This document shows positions 8,548-16,842 of a stretch of 64,000 nucleotides of DNA, in pieces; the first letter of the stretch is position 1, and each line of letters begins with the position of its first letter. Source of the stretch: Pseudomonas sp. R84 (GTDB taxonomy: Bacteria > Pseudomonadota > Gammaproteobacteria > Pseudomonadales > Pseudomonadaceae); contig NZ_CP019426.1 in the NCBI RefSeq assembly GCF_009834515.1, positions 6,537,806 to 6,601,805 of the forward strand. The letters are read 5' to 3'. The notes beneath the pieces are model-generated. The model had not been told where the DNA came from. It searched no databases and saw only the letters and a list, made by a program, of their open reading frames with translations. The position numbers and the translations under genes were made by a program.

Positions 8548-10455
8548 TCAAAGGTCTTCCTTGAGTTTTAGTAGCGGCTCTTGAAAGCGCAGCAACCGCC
8601 CGGCATTTCCGAGTACCAGCAAGGTGCTGAGGTTATGCAGCAGCGCCGCAATCATCGCCCCTGCTGCACCCAACCAGCCGAATGCGGCAAACACCACAAT
8701 GGCCAGCGTCCAGCCCAGACCGATGATCACATTGACCTGCAATGTCCGGCGACATTGGCGGCTGAGGCGCACGCAGGTGCCGAGCCGGCGCAGGTCGCTG
8801 CCGATCAAAACGATGTCGGCCGAGGCCAACGCTATGTCTGCACCACCGGCGCCCATTGCCACACCGACCACTCCCGCCTTCAGCGCGAGCGAATCATTGA
8901 TGCCGTCACCGACCACCATTGGCCGGAAACCATTGTCGATTTCCCTGAGCACGCGATTGAGTTTGTCCTCGGGCAACGCCTGGGCTTCGACCTCATGCAA
9001 ACCGACCTCTTTGGCCATCGATTGAGCCACGCTGTGTCGATCGCCTGTGAGCAACAGTTGTCGCCCAAGGCCCAACTCACGCAATTCACTGAGGGAAAAC
9101 CGGGCTTCCGGTTTGACGCTGTCAGCGAGCAACAGCCAGGCGAGGAATTCACCGTTCAGCGCCAGACCGGCGATCGGGCCGTCATGATCGGGAACCTTGG
9201 TCGTGGCAATACCCAGTTGCGCGAACAATTCTGGCCGACCGAGCGCCGCTTCGCCCTGCCCGGTCATGGCGACTACACCGAGCCCCTGACGCTCGTGAAT
9301 ATCACTCAGCGTTAGATATTGGTCCTGACTGACCAACCCTGCGAGTGCCCGACTGACCGGATGACTACTCGCCGCGCCGAGGCTAGCGGCAAGCGCCATG
9401 ACCGCAGACGACTGTGCCTGTGGGCTGTTGATCGACTGCAAACGCAAGGTGCCATAAGTCAGCGTCCCGGTCTTGTCGACGACCAGCGATGTCAGATCAG
9501 CCAGTTCTTCGAGGAACGCCGAACTGCGAATCAGAATCCCGTGACGCGCTGCCACCGCGACACCGGCAATCGCCGTCGCCGGAGCGGACAACACCAACGC
9601 GCACGGACACGCGGCTACCAGCACGGCGAGCATGGCCTGCGCATCGTTGGTGATAAACCAGGTCACCGCTGCCAGCAACAACACCAGCACCATGTAGCTA
9701 CCGGCGTAACGTTCGAGCAACCGGGTGATCGGTGGCTTCGAACGCTCGGCGTTCTGCATCAGTGCGATGACTTTACCGAGGGTCGACTCATCGCCGGTGC
9801 GGGTCACTTCGATGCGCAACAAACCGTCGAGGTTGATCGCACCGCCGAACACCGTCATGCCGACACCCGCCTCGACCGGCACTGATTCACCGGTAATTGA
9901 AGCGGTATCGAGACTGGCCTGACCAGACAGAACCCGACCATCCGCCGGCACCCGATCCCCCGCGCGCACCTCAACGGTGTCGCCGGATTTCAGCGTGCCG
10001 TTGTCTACTTCAATGATCGAGCCGTCGGCCTGAACCTTGCGCGCATGGCTGCGGGTCAGTTGGCCGAGGGCGTGAATCGCCTCCTGCGAGCCGATGACGC
10101 TGCGCTCCTCCAGGACATGACCGAAGATCATGATGATCGGCAGCAATGCCGCCGTCAGCAGATCGCCAGTCGCCCACGCCCCGAGCATGGCCAAGGCAAT
10201 CAGCTGATCAGTGATGCCGTGCAGGCTCGGATAACGCAGGCTGTACCATGCCGAACGCATCACCGGCACGGCGACCAACAAAGAGGCGAAACCGAGCAAC
10301 AACTGGCTGACCCCGGTTTGCTCCGGAACCAGCCAGCGCCAGATCAGCCCCAGACCAAGAAGGCCCAGCGCGAGCATCGCCAAAGTCAGTTGCCGTGCGG
10401 CGCGGCGTTGTTCGGCCGAGGACAACAGGCTCGGTGCAGCGGTCGTCGCAGTCAT
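8548..10455 (-). CDS. P1B-type heavy-metal transporting ATPase without N-terminal metal-binding domain
   Basis: 635-residue inner-membrane metal pump. Visible motifs are TGES (188-191), the intramembrane CPC (283-285), the phosphorylated Asp in DKTGT (327-331), the HP dipeptide (365-366) and GDGIND (516-521). It lacks a GMxCxxC domain at the N-terminus. The last membrane helix has HNLST (607-611) where zinc ATPases have an Asp and P1B-4 proteins have an HEG-type motif, so the transported metal is unclear. The start overlaps the stop of the upstream SPFH gene (ATGA), making it the fourth gene of one operon. The downstream bufferin cluster supports a metal-handling role. Confidence 0.88.
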   Translation of the reverse strand: MTATTAAPSLLSSAEQRRAARQLTLAMLALGLLGLGLIWRWLVPEQTGVSQLLLGFASLLVAVPVMRSAWYSLRYPSLHGITDQLIALAMLGAWATGDLLTAALLPIIMIFGHVLEERSVIGSQEAIHALGQLTRSHARKVQADGSIIEVDNGTLKSGDTVEVRAGDRVPADGRVLSGQASLDTASITGESVPVEAGVGMTVFGGAINLDGLLRIEVTRTGDESTLGKVIALMQNAERSKPPITRLLERYAGSYMVLVLLLAAVTWFITNDAQAMLAVLVAACPCALVLSAPATAIAGVAVAARHGILIRSSAFLEELADLTSLVVDKTGTLTYGTLRLQSINSPQAQSSAVMALAASLGAASSHPVSRALAGLVSQDQYLTLSDIHERQGLGVVAMTGQGEAALGRPELFAQLGIATTKVPDHDGPIAGLALNGEFLAWLLLADSVKPEARFSLSELRELGLGRQLLLTGDRHSVAQSMAKEVGLHEVEAQALPEDKLNRVLREIDNGFRPMVVGDGINDSLALKAGVVGVAMGAGGADIALASADIVLIGSDLRRLGTCVRLSRQCRRTLQVNVIIGLGWTLAIVVFAAFGWLGAAGAMIAALLHNLSTLLVLGNAGRLLRFQEPLLKLKEDL

Positions 10456-11501
10456 TTACTGGCTCCCTGAATGATCAGGCGGGAATCGTCTTTCGGGTCG
10501 ACCGTGGTGACCGATCCGGCCTGACCGAGAATCTTCGGCATACGCTCGCGGTACAGACGCAGGAGCATTTGCGGGTCTGTATTTTTGGCCAGACTCGACA
10601 CCGTGGCAGTGTCGGCAGAGGCTTTGGCCAAGCGTTCACCAGCCTGCGCGTGAGCAACCTGCAGTGTGCGGTCGGCCTGTTCGTTGGCGGTTTGGGTGAG
10701 TTTCTCGGCGTCGGTACGCGCATTGGCCACGGCTTTGTCGGCCTGCTGGCTGGCGGTCAATACCGCGTTAAATGCACTGACCGCAGGGTTGGGCAGACTC
10801 GATTGCACATCGACCCGCGCCACTTCAATCCCGATGCCCTGCCCGCTCGCCTTCAACTCGGCCAAGCGTTTGTTGATGCCCTGTACCAGATCACCGCGCA
10901 ATCTCTCACGCCGTTCGGCAGCCTGGTTGTCGGCGCCGATCAATTCCGGACGAGCGACCAGAATGGTGTCCAGATCTCTGGCGGCAGTCAGTGCCACGGC
11001 ACTGCGAGTGACCAACCGATCGAGCGCCGGCAGCACATGCTCAGCCTGCAACACGAAGTCATAGGGGTCGGTGACTTTGTAGAACACCCGCACATCCAGT
11101 TGCACGACGCCGGCATCACCGGTCAATAAATAACCAGATCCGGCCAGTGCGTCGCTCAGTGGTGTGGCAAAGGAAGCGACCCGATCAGCCTTGAGTGCCT
11201 CATCGCTGCGCAGAAGATTTTCCACCCGCCGCTCGATCACCCGATCCGCGGCTGGCAACAAAACCACCTGTTCGAACGGCTGTGGCCAAGCCAGCAACAG
11301 CCCGGCGTTCTGCACGCGATCCAGTGCACCAAAGTGCAAAACCACAGCACGATTCTGCGGATCGATCTGCCGCACATTGGACAACGCCCAAGCCAATGCG
11401 GCCAACACTGTCACCGCGTACAGGGCGAGAAATGCCAAACGACCGGCCTGAACCCACGGACTGTTCAGCGAATGTGTTCCACGTGGAACTTCTTCACTCA
11501 T
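10452..11501 (-). CDS. SPFH/HflC-like membrane protein (third of the operon)
   Basis: 349-residue protein with one N-terminal membrane segment (about residues 17-40), then an SPFH/band-7 domain beginning near IDPQNRAVVLHFGALDRV. A helical Ala/Gln/Lys-rich region (about 235-300, AVANARTDAEKL...) is typical of HflK/HflC oligomer walls. HflC proteins form a periplasm-facing cage around membrane proteins such as the FtsH protease. The ATG at 11501 overlaps the preceding SPFH gene stop, and the ATPase gene overlaps its own stop. It is not the housekeeping hflC, which in pseudomonads lies with hflX/hflK elsewhere. A parS-like site lies within its first codons. Confidence 0.82.
   Translation of the reverse strand: MSEEVPRGTHSLNSPWVQAGRLAFLALYAVTVLAALAWALSNVRQIDPQNRAVVLHFGALDRVQNAGLLLAWPQPFEQVVLLPAADRVIERRVENLLRSDEALKADRVASFATPLSDALAGSGYLLTGDAGVVQLDVRVFYKVTDPYDFVLQAEHVLPALDRLVTRSAVALTAARDLDTILVARPELIGADNQAAERRERLRGDLVQGINKRLAELKASGQGIGIEVARVDVQSSLPNPAVSAFNAVLTASQQADKAVANARTDAEKLTQTANEQADRTLQVAHAQAGERLAKASADTATVSSLAKNTDPQMLLRLYRERMPKILGQAGSVTTVDPKDDSRLIIQGASK
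11475..11490. other. parS centromere-like site
   Basis: TGTTCCACGTGGAACT contains a perfect 14-base palindrome (11476-11489) and differs from the Pseudomonas parS consensus TGTTCCACGTGGAACA only at the last base. It is the binding site expected for the ParB encoded at 50654-51526. It lies within codons 4-9 of an SPFH gene, about 40 kb from parAB and 52 kb from the rpmH-side origin array. Confidence 0.85.
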
Positions 11502-12526
11502 GGTTGCGATCCGGATTTACTGTCGAGTGTTGGCGGGCCGTCGACCAGCACGCGGAATGGCGCCGCGTCAGTGCGCAAGATCAGTTTTGTTTCCGGGGTG
11601 ACGATGGTGCCAAGGGTGTCCAGCGAGCGCAGCAAGTTGTAGAGCTGCGGCGAACTGGCGTAAGCACGGCCATAAATCTGCGCCGCTTCCACGCGAGACT
11701 GCGCCTCGATTTCTGCGGCTTTCACTGTCGCATCAGCCTGCACAATTCGCGCATCGCGTTCAGCAGCGGAACGGATCTGCGCAGCTTCACGTTTGCCGAT
11801 CGCCGTACGTTCGGTAGCGATTGTTTCACGCTCGGCGCGCATGCGATCGACAGTGGCGGTGAGTGTTACAGACGGCAAGGTCAAACGCTCGATGCCGACT
11901 TGCACGACGCGCACGCCATAGGTCGCGAGCAATTGCTGATCGATCTGCTGACGCAACTGCGCTTCAAAATCGGCGATATGCACCTGACTGGCATCGGTGT
12001 TCACCAGATTGGCCAGATCGAAGCTGCTGGCCGTGGTTTCCAGCGCCGAGCCGACAAAAGTGCGGATCTGCCGTGCCGCTTCATCTGGCTGGTTCTGCAC
12101 CGCGCGCATGAAGCGCTGCACATTGTCTGGATCACCCTGCACCTGCCACGCCACATAGGCCTGGACGATGATGCGTAAACCGTCGCGAGTGCCGACATCC
12201 TGCAAGCCGCTAGAGGTGGTGCGCAAACGTAAATCCACCGGAATCGCCGCCTCGAATGGCGCCGGCCAGCGCCAACTCAAACCCGGATCAAGCAACACCC
12301 GCGCGGGGTTACCAAAACGCGTGATGACCGTGGCTTCGCCCGAGCGCACTTGCACCAGGCTCGCTGCTGCGATGGCGAACGCCACCAGCAACACGGCACA
12401 CCCCATGCGTCGCCACGGAAAAGGCCCCGCCTCTTCCGGCGCTCCGTGGTGATGGTGATGATGCCCGCCGTGGCCGTGATCGTGGCCGCTGTGATCATGC
12501 GGTTCGTGAGTGTGTGACTGGCTCAA
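11498..12526 (-). CDS. SPFH/HflC-like membrane protein with His-rich N-terminus
   Basis: 342-residue SPFH protein. The first 27 residues contain 13 histidines, including a run of six, and look like a cytoplasmic metal-binding tail. One membrane segment (about 40-60) and an SPFH domain starting at VRSGEATVITRFGNP follow, then an Ala/Glu-rich helix (EREAQIRSAAERDARIVQ type). The start is TTG at 12526, overlapping the preceding stop as TTGA, with AGGAG seven bases upstream; no ATG is better placed. The His tail, next to a P1B ATPase gene, suggests a metal-linked role for this SPFH complex. Confidence 0.8.
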   Translation of the reverse strand: MSQSHTHEPHDHSGHDHGHGGHHHHHHGAPEEAGPFPWRRMGCAVLLVAFAIAAASLVQVRSGEATVITRFGNPARVLLDPGLSWRWPAPFEAAIPVDLRLRTTSSGLQDVGTRDGLRIIVQAYVAWQVQGDPDNVQRFMRAVQNQPDEAARQIRTFVGSALETTASSFDLANLVNTDASQVHIADFEAQLRQQIDQQLLATYGVRVVQVGIERLTLPSVTLTATVDRMRAERETIATERTAIGKREAAQIRSAAERDARIVQADATVKAAEIEAQSRVEAAQIYGRAYASSPQLYNLLRSLDTLGTIVTPETKLILRTDAAPFRVLVDGPPTLDSKSGSQP

Positions 12527-14484
12527 TGGGCGACTCCTGGTTGAGCGGTGGTACGCGCGGGCGTCGGGTCAGCCGGCAGCGTGAAAGTCCGAAGATCGAT
12601 AGTCGGCCCATTGCTGCTGCCACCGAGACGATGATCGAGTACCAGCAATTTGGCTTTGCTCAGGCCTTGGCCGAGCTGACCGAGATATTGCTCGAGCACG
12701 AAAGCCTGACCGGCACTGGCGTAGGCTTTTTGCTCGGCCGTGAATTTCAGATCCGCCGCCTGCGCGGTGGCACTGGTTTCGCGGGCATTGGCGCTGGCCT
12801 GATCGCGAGCAAGGCTGGCCTGCAATTGCGCCTGATTGCTCGCCTCGGCCGCCGCGCCACGCTCACGGGAAATCAACGCTTGCGCGCCGATCTGCGCGGC
12901 TTGCACGCTGTGATAGGCATTGGCGGCACCGGCCGGCGGGTGAATGGCTTCAACCACCGTGGCGAGAATTTCCACGCCACTGTTGAGTTGTTGCAGATCA
13001 CTTTGCACCGCGCGACCGATCTCCTCGCCCAGCCCGACCCGGTCTTCACCGAGCAAACCGTCGAGCGTGCGCGAGGCAAAGTCGTGCACCAGAATCCGGC
13101 TCGCCGTGCTGCGAATCAGCGTCGGCACATCGGCACTGTTGTAGGTCGCGGCCAGCGCCGCCTGATCAGTCAAGCCAATGCGATAGACGAAACGTACGTC
13201 CATGTTGACGATCTGAAAGCTCTGCTGAGCGCCACGGCTACTGGCGATGACTTGCGACTTGTCGTTGACGTGGCTGGCGTCCCACAAGCGGTTGGCTGTG
13301 ATCGGCGCAGGGCCTTCGGCGGGATCGGCCTGCAGCGGCGCAGGGTTTTCGCCAACGCTGGTGGCCAATTCGTGCACCACGCCGTTTTCGACGATCAATA
13401 CTCGGCCCAACGGCCACGGCAAACCTGTGTGCAATCCCGGGCCGAACACCTGCACCGGTTTGCCGAAACGCTCATAAATACCGCGACCCTGTAGTGGGAT
13501 TTCATGGATACCGGTGAGCAACCAACCTACCACTGCGACGAGCGCCAGCACCGGCAGAAACGCTCGGCGCATATAACTGAACGCCCAGATCTGGCGCAGA
13601 TCGATGCCAAAGCGGTTGTGCAATTCGTGCTGCAACGCGAGTAAAGGCTGGGGTGGCCAACGCAGCATGTCGGCAACAAAACTGCGCGCCAGCAACGTAG
13701 GCTCAAGCTGTTCGCGACGAGGGCTGAAGACGGAAAGAACGGCGCGCAATAGCAACTCGATCGCGACCAATCCCGGCAGGATACCCATCAGTACAGACAC
13801 GCGAACTGGCCAAACGGCATTCTCGCCAGCAAACAACAAACACAGCGCGCCGAGCACCAGACTGATGATCGCCACGCGCGTCAGTTGCGCCAATGAACCG
13901 GCTTCCGGCCATTGCGCAGGATTCTCCTGAGCCAGTTGTCGCTCAAGCACCAGCAAGCCGAACGCTAGGAGTAATGCCAACGCCGCGCCCACCGTGGCGG
14001 ACAATCCAACGGCTGCGGCGGGCAGTGCGAGGTTCCACACCTGTTCGATGCTCAGCGCCACTAACAACGCCCAGCCGCCTAACCACAGCGTCGCTGCGCC
14101 GATCTGGCCGAGCATATGCAAGCCACGCTGACTGAGGCGATCCAGCAACCGTTCGTACCAACCTTCCGGCGCAGAGAACTCCCCACCGGCATTCGGCGCC
14201 AGGACAACAGGATTCATCACTCGCGCGCGCCATTGCGTCACCCACCACGCCGATTGCAGCCCGGCGACCAACACCAGCAGCGCCGCGCTCAAATTAACCA
14301 GCAGCGGCAGCCACAATGACTGCGGCGCAAACAGCCCGACGAAAAACGCCAACACCCAGCCTGCCCCGGCCAATGCGCCAAGACCAAAAGCCCAGCGCCG
14401 CAGTCGCCTGCCCTGTGTGGCCGCCTGCTGAAAACGCGGCAGCCCGGCCACCAGCGTGCCATCCACCTCCAGATCAACTCGCAT
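12523..14484 (-). CDS. Large HflK-like SPFH protein with multi-span N-terminus
   Basis: 653-residue protein. The first half (about 1-335) holds roughly six to eight membrane segments. The second half is an SPFH domain starting around GIHEIPLQGRGIYERFGKPVQ, with HflK-like features (VDMRFVYRIG-type strand, Ala/Gln/Arg-rich helix near 560-620). Ordinary HflK has one membrane segment, so this is an expanded relative. It is the first gene of the four-gene overlapping operon, with GGGGTG before the ATG at 14484. The C-terminal residues overlap the TTG start of the next gene. Function is unknown; the context points to a membrane scaffold for the metal ATPase. Confidence 0.78.
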   Translation of the reverse strand: MRVDLEVDGTLVAGLPRFQQAATQGRRLRRWAFGLGALAGAGWVLAFFVGLFAPQSLWLPLLVNLSAALLVLVAGLQSAWWVTQWRARVMNPVVLAPNAGGEFSAPEGWYERLLDRLSQRGLHMLGQIGAATLWLGGWALLVALSIEQVWNLALPAAAVGLSATVGAALALLLAFGLLVLERQLAQENPAQWPEAGSLAQLTRVAIISLVLGALCLLFAGENAVWPVRVSVLMGILPGLVAIELLLRAVLSVFSPRREQLEPTLLARSFVADMLRWPPQPLLALQHELHNRFGIDLRQIWAFSYMRRAFLPVLALVAVVGWLLTGIHEIPLQGRGIYERFGKPVQVFGPGLHTGLPWPLGRVLIVENGVVHELATSVGENPAPLQADPAEGPAPITANRLWDASHVNDKSQVIASSRGAQQSFQIVNMDVRFVYRIGLTDQAALAATYNSADVPTLIRSTASRILVHDFASRTLDGLLGEDRVGLGEEIGRAVQSDLQQLNSGVEILATVVEAIHPPAGAANAYHSVQAAQIGAQALISRERGAAAEASNQAQLQASLARDQASANARETSATAQAADLKFTAEQKAYASAGQAFVLEQYLGQLGQGLSKAKLLVLDHRLGGSSNGPTIDLRTFTLPADPTPARTTAQPGVAH

Positions 14485-14513
14485 ATCACCCCAACATCAT
14501 TGGCTTGCCGTTC

Positions 14514-14528
14514 ATATCGTTACGATAT
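14514..14528. promoter_or_regulatory. 15-bp perfect palindrome upstream of the SPFH operon
   Basis: ATATCGT-T-ACGATAT is perfectly symmetric and lies 30 bases upstream of the first SPFH gene start, in the 211-base divergent gap shared with the lipoamide dehydrogenase gene. Its position suits a repressor site on the SPFH operon. The cognate regulator is not visible. Confidence 0.45.
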
Positions 14529-14628
14529 AACGAAAAGCGTGAAATATTCGTACACAATTACGCGTATTCAAAGATGCCCAACCTGTCGCTTGCCTGAAGC
14601 CTTGACCGAAATGCCTGGAAACGCACAT

Positions 14629-14642
14629 ATTACGTTCGTAAT
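14629..14642. promoter_or_regulatory. 14-bp palindrome upstream of lpd
   Basis: ATTACG-TT-CGTAAT is symmetric and lies 54 bases upstream of the lpd start. It shares the TACG/CGTA half-site with the palindrome at 14514-14528. A third short one, TACGCGTA, is at 14559-14566. Together they suggest operator sites in the divergent promoter region. Confidence 0.4.
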
Positions 14643-14695
14643 TTTTATTCAGAACTACTTTTAGCGATCCGCATTCATCCATCAGGAGCAAGCTC

Positions 14696-16096
14696 ATGAG
14701 CAACTATGACGTGGTGATTCTGGGCGGCGGCCCCGGAGGCTATAACGCGGCGATTCGTGCCGGCCAGTTGGGCCTCAAGGCCGCGTGTGTGGAAGGTCGT
14801 GCGACGCTGGGCGGCACCTGCCTGAACGTCGGTTGCATGCCGTCCAAAGCCCTGTTGCATGCCTCGGAGCTGTACGAGGCGGCGATGGGTGCGGAATTCG
14901 CCAATCTCGGCATCGAAGTCAAACCGACGCTGAACCTCGCGCAAATGATGAAACAGAAAGACGAGAGCGTGACCGGCCTGACCAAAGGCATCGAGTTTCT
15001 CTTTCGCAAGAACAAGGTTGACTGGATCAAAGGCTGGGGCCACATCGACGGCCCGGGCAAGGTCACGGTGACCGACGATCAGGGCGGCAAAGTCGAACTG
15101 ACCGCCAAGGACATCATCATCGCCACCGGTTCCGAGCCCACTCCCCTTCCGGGCGTCGAGATCGACAACAAACGTATCCTTGATTCGACCGGTGCGCTTT
15201 CCCTGAGTGAAGTGCCCAAACACCTGGTGGTGATCGGTGCCGGTGTGATCGGCCTGGAGTTGGGCTCGGTGTGGCGGCGCCTCGGCGCGCAGGTCACCGT
15301 GGTCGAATACCTCGACCGCATCTGCCCGGGCGTCGATGGCGAGGCCGGCAAAACCCTGCAACGCTCACTGAGCAAACAGGGCATCGCGTTCAAGTTGAGT
15401 TCGAAAGTCACCAGCGCCACCGCTTCCGCCAACAGTGTGCAACTCAGCGTCGAGCCGGCCGCTGGCGGCACTGCCGAGTTGCTGGAAGCCGATTACGTGC
15501 TGGTGGCCATCGGTCGTCGCCCGTACACCCAGGGCCTCGGTCTGGAGAACGTCGGCCTGAGCACCGACAAACGCGGCATGCTCGCCAACAAACAGCACCG
15601 CACCGAAGCCGCCGGAGTCTGGGTGATCGGCGATGTGACCTCCGGGCCGATGCTCGCGCACAAGGCTGAAGACGAAGCGATGGCCTGCGTCGAGCAGATC
15701 CATGGCAAGGCCGGCGAGGTCAATTACGATTTGATCCCCAACGTGATCTACACCAGACCGGAGCTGGCCAGCGTCGGCAAGACTGAAGAACAACTCAAGG
15801 CCGAGGGCCGTGCCTATAAAGTCGGCAAGTTTCCCTTCACCGCCAACAGCCGGGCGAAGATCAACCATGAGACCGAAGGTTTCGCCAAAGTCCTCGCTGA
15901 TGAGCGCACCGATGAAGTACTCGGCGTTCACCTGGTCGGTCCGAGCGTGAGTGAAATGATTGGCGAGTTTTGTGTGGCGATGGAGTTCAGTGCTTCGGCG
16001 GAGGACATTGCGTTGACGTGCCATCCGCATCCAACGCGGTCAGAGGCGTTGCGCCAGGCGGCGATGAATGTCGAAGGGATGGCGACGCAGATGTAG
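14696..16096 (+). CDS. lpdA: Dihydrolipoyl dehydrogenase (Lpd3-type)
   Basis: 466-residue FAD enzyme that reoxidises dihydrolipoamide of 2-oxoacid dehydrogenase or glycine cleavage complexes with NAD+. Seen: FAD-binding GGGPGGYNAA, redox disulfide C42-C47 in GGTCLNVGCMPSKALL, NAD-binding GAGVIGLELGSVW, and the C-terminal His/Glu pair in HPHPTRSE (H443/H445, E450). The ATG at 14696 has AGGAG upstream. It is not next to any dehydrogenase complex genes, matching the solitary Lpd3 of P. aeruginosa rather than LpdG or LpdV. It is divergent from the SPFH operon and followed by a BIME. Confidence 0.92.
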   Translation: MSNYDVVILGGGPGGYNAAIRAGQLGLKAACVEGRATLGGTCLNVGCMPSKALLHASELYEAAMGAEFANLGIEVKPTLNLAQMMKQKDESVTGLTKGIEFLFRKNKVDWIKGWGHIDGPGKVTVTDDQGGKVELTAKDIIIATGSEPTPLPGVEIDNKRILDSTGALSLSEVPKHLVVIGAGVIGLELGSVWRRLGAQVTVVEYLDRICPGVDGEAGKTLQRSLSKQGIAFKLSSKVTSATASANSVQLSVEPAAGGTAELLEADYVLVAIGRRPYTQGLGLENVGLSTDKRGMLANKQHRTEAAGVWVIGDVTSGPMLAHKAEDEAMACVEQIHGKAGEVNYDLIPNVIYTRPELASVGKTEEQLKAEGRAYKVGKFPFTANSRAKINHETEGFAKVLADERTDEVLGVHLVGPSVSEMIGEFCVAMEFSASAEDIALTCHPHPTRSEALRQAAMNVEGMATQM

Positions 16097-16127
16097 GTTT
16101 CGGAATTTTTATTGGCTGCCCCAGCGC

Positions 16128-16210
16128 TTTCGCGAGCAGGCTCGCTCCCACATTCGACCGCGATACGCCTGAAAGAGCGCGGTCACTGTGGGAGCGAGCT
16201 TGCTCGCGAA
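16128..16210. repeat. BIME: pair of inverted REP units
   Basis: Two REP units face each other: TTTCGCGAGCAGGCTCGC at 16128-16145 (extending to 16152) and its near-inverse GCGAGCTTGCTCGCGAA ending at 16210, with a GACCGCG/CGCGGTC inner stem. This is the common P. fluorescens-group REP. It lies between the convergent lpd and Lrp-family genes. Confidence 0.9.
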
Positions 16211-16224
16211 GGATGCGACTCGGT

Positions 16225-16698
16225 CTATAGCGGAAGATGTCCGAGAGGCAACGCCCCCGGCGTCTTCACCGTGTGAATCGCAAAGTTGCTGCGGATGTCA
16301 CTCACCCCCGGCAGCTTCAGCAGGCAACCGCTGAGAAAGCGATCGTACGCACGCAGATCCGGCACCACCACTTGCAGCAAAAAGTCCGACTCTCCCGACA
16401 CCAGAAACGCCGAGATCACTTCCGGCAACGCCGTCACTGCGGTGTAAAACGCCTCGGCCTGTGCATCGTTGTGCCGCTCGACCTTGACCCCGACAAACAC
16501 CGTCAGTCCCAGCCCGACTTCATCGCGATCGAGATTGGCCTGATAACCGCGAATCACCCCGGCCTCTTCCAGCATCCGCACCCGGCGCAGGCACGGCGAG
16601 GCCGACAGGCCGATTTCATCCGCCAGCTCGACATTGCTCAGGCGCCCGTTACGTTGCAGGGCCGCGAGAATCTTGCGATCGAAGGCATCGATTTTCAT
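16225..16698 (-). CDS. Lrp/AsnC family transcriptional regulator
   Basis: 157-residue regulator with an N-terminal winged HTH (DRKILAALQRNGRLSNVELADEIGLS, recognition segment near SPCLRRVRMLEEAG) and a C-terminal RAM/AsnC ligand domain. The start at MKIDAFDRKIL (16698) is preferred to an upstream in-frame start at 16725, because Lrp proteins begin within a few residues of the D-x-x-D-RKIL motif. It is divergent from a LysE-type exporter gene with a 144-base gap. This is the classic arrangement in which an Lrp protein controls an amino-acid exporter. Confidence 0.9.
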   Translation of the reverse strand: MKIDAFDRKILAALQRNGRLSNVELADEIGLSASPCLRRVRMLEEAGVIRGYQANLDRDEVGLGLTVFVGVKVERHNDAQAEAFYTAVTALPEVISAFLVSGESDFLLQVVVPDLRAYDRFLSGCLLKLPGVSDIRSNFAIHTVKTPGALPLGHLPL

Positions 16699-16842
16699 TT
16701 TTGGCAGACCCCGATAGTCGTGCAATGGGAAACCAGCAGATTATGCCAATCAAGAAGGTTTTTGAAGCGGACTACGCAAGCACCTGCCCTACCCTTCGGC
16801 TCTAGACTTGGCGCACCGAATCGACAACGAAAGGGCGGCAAC

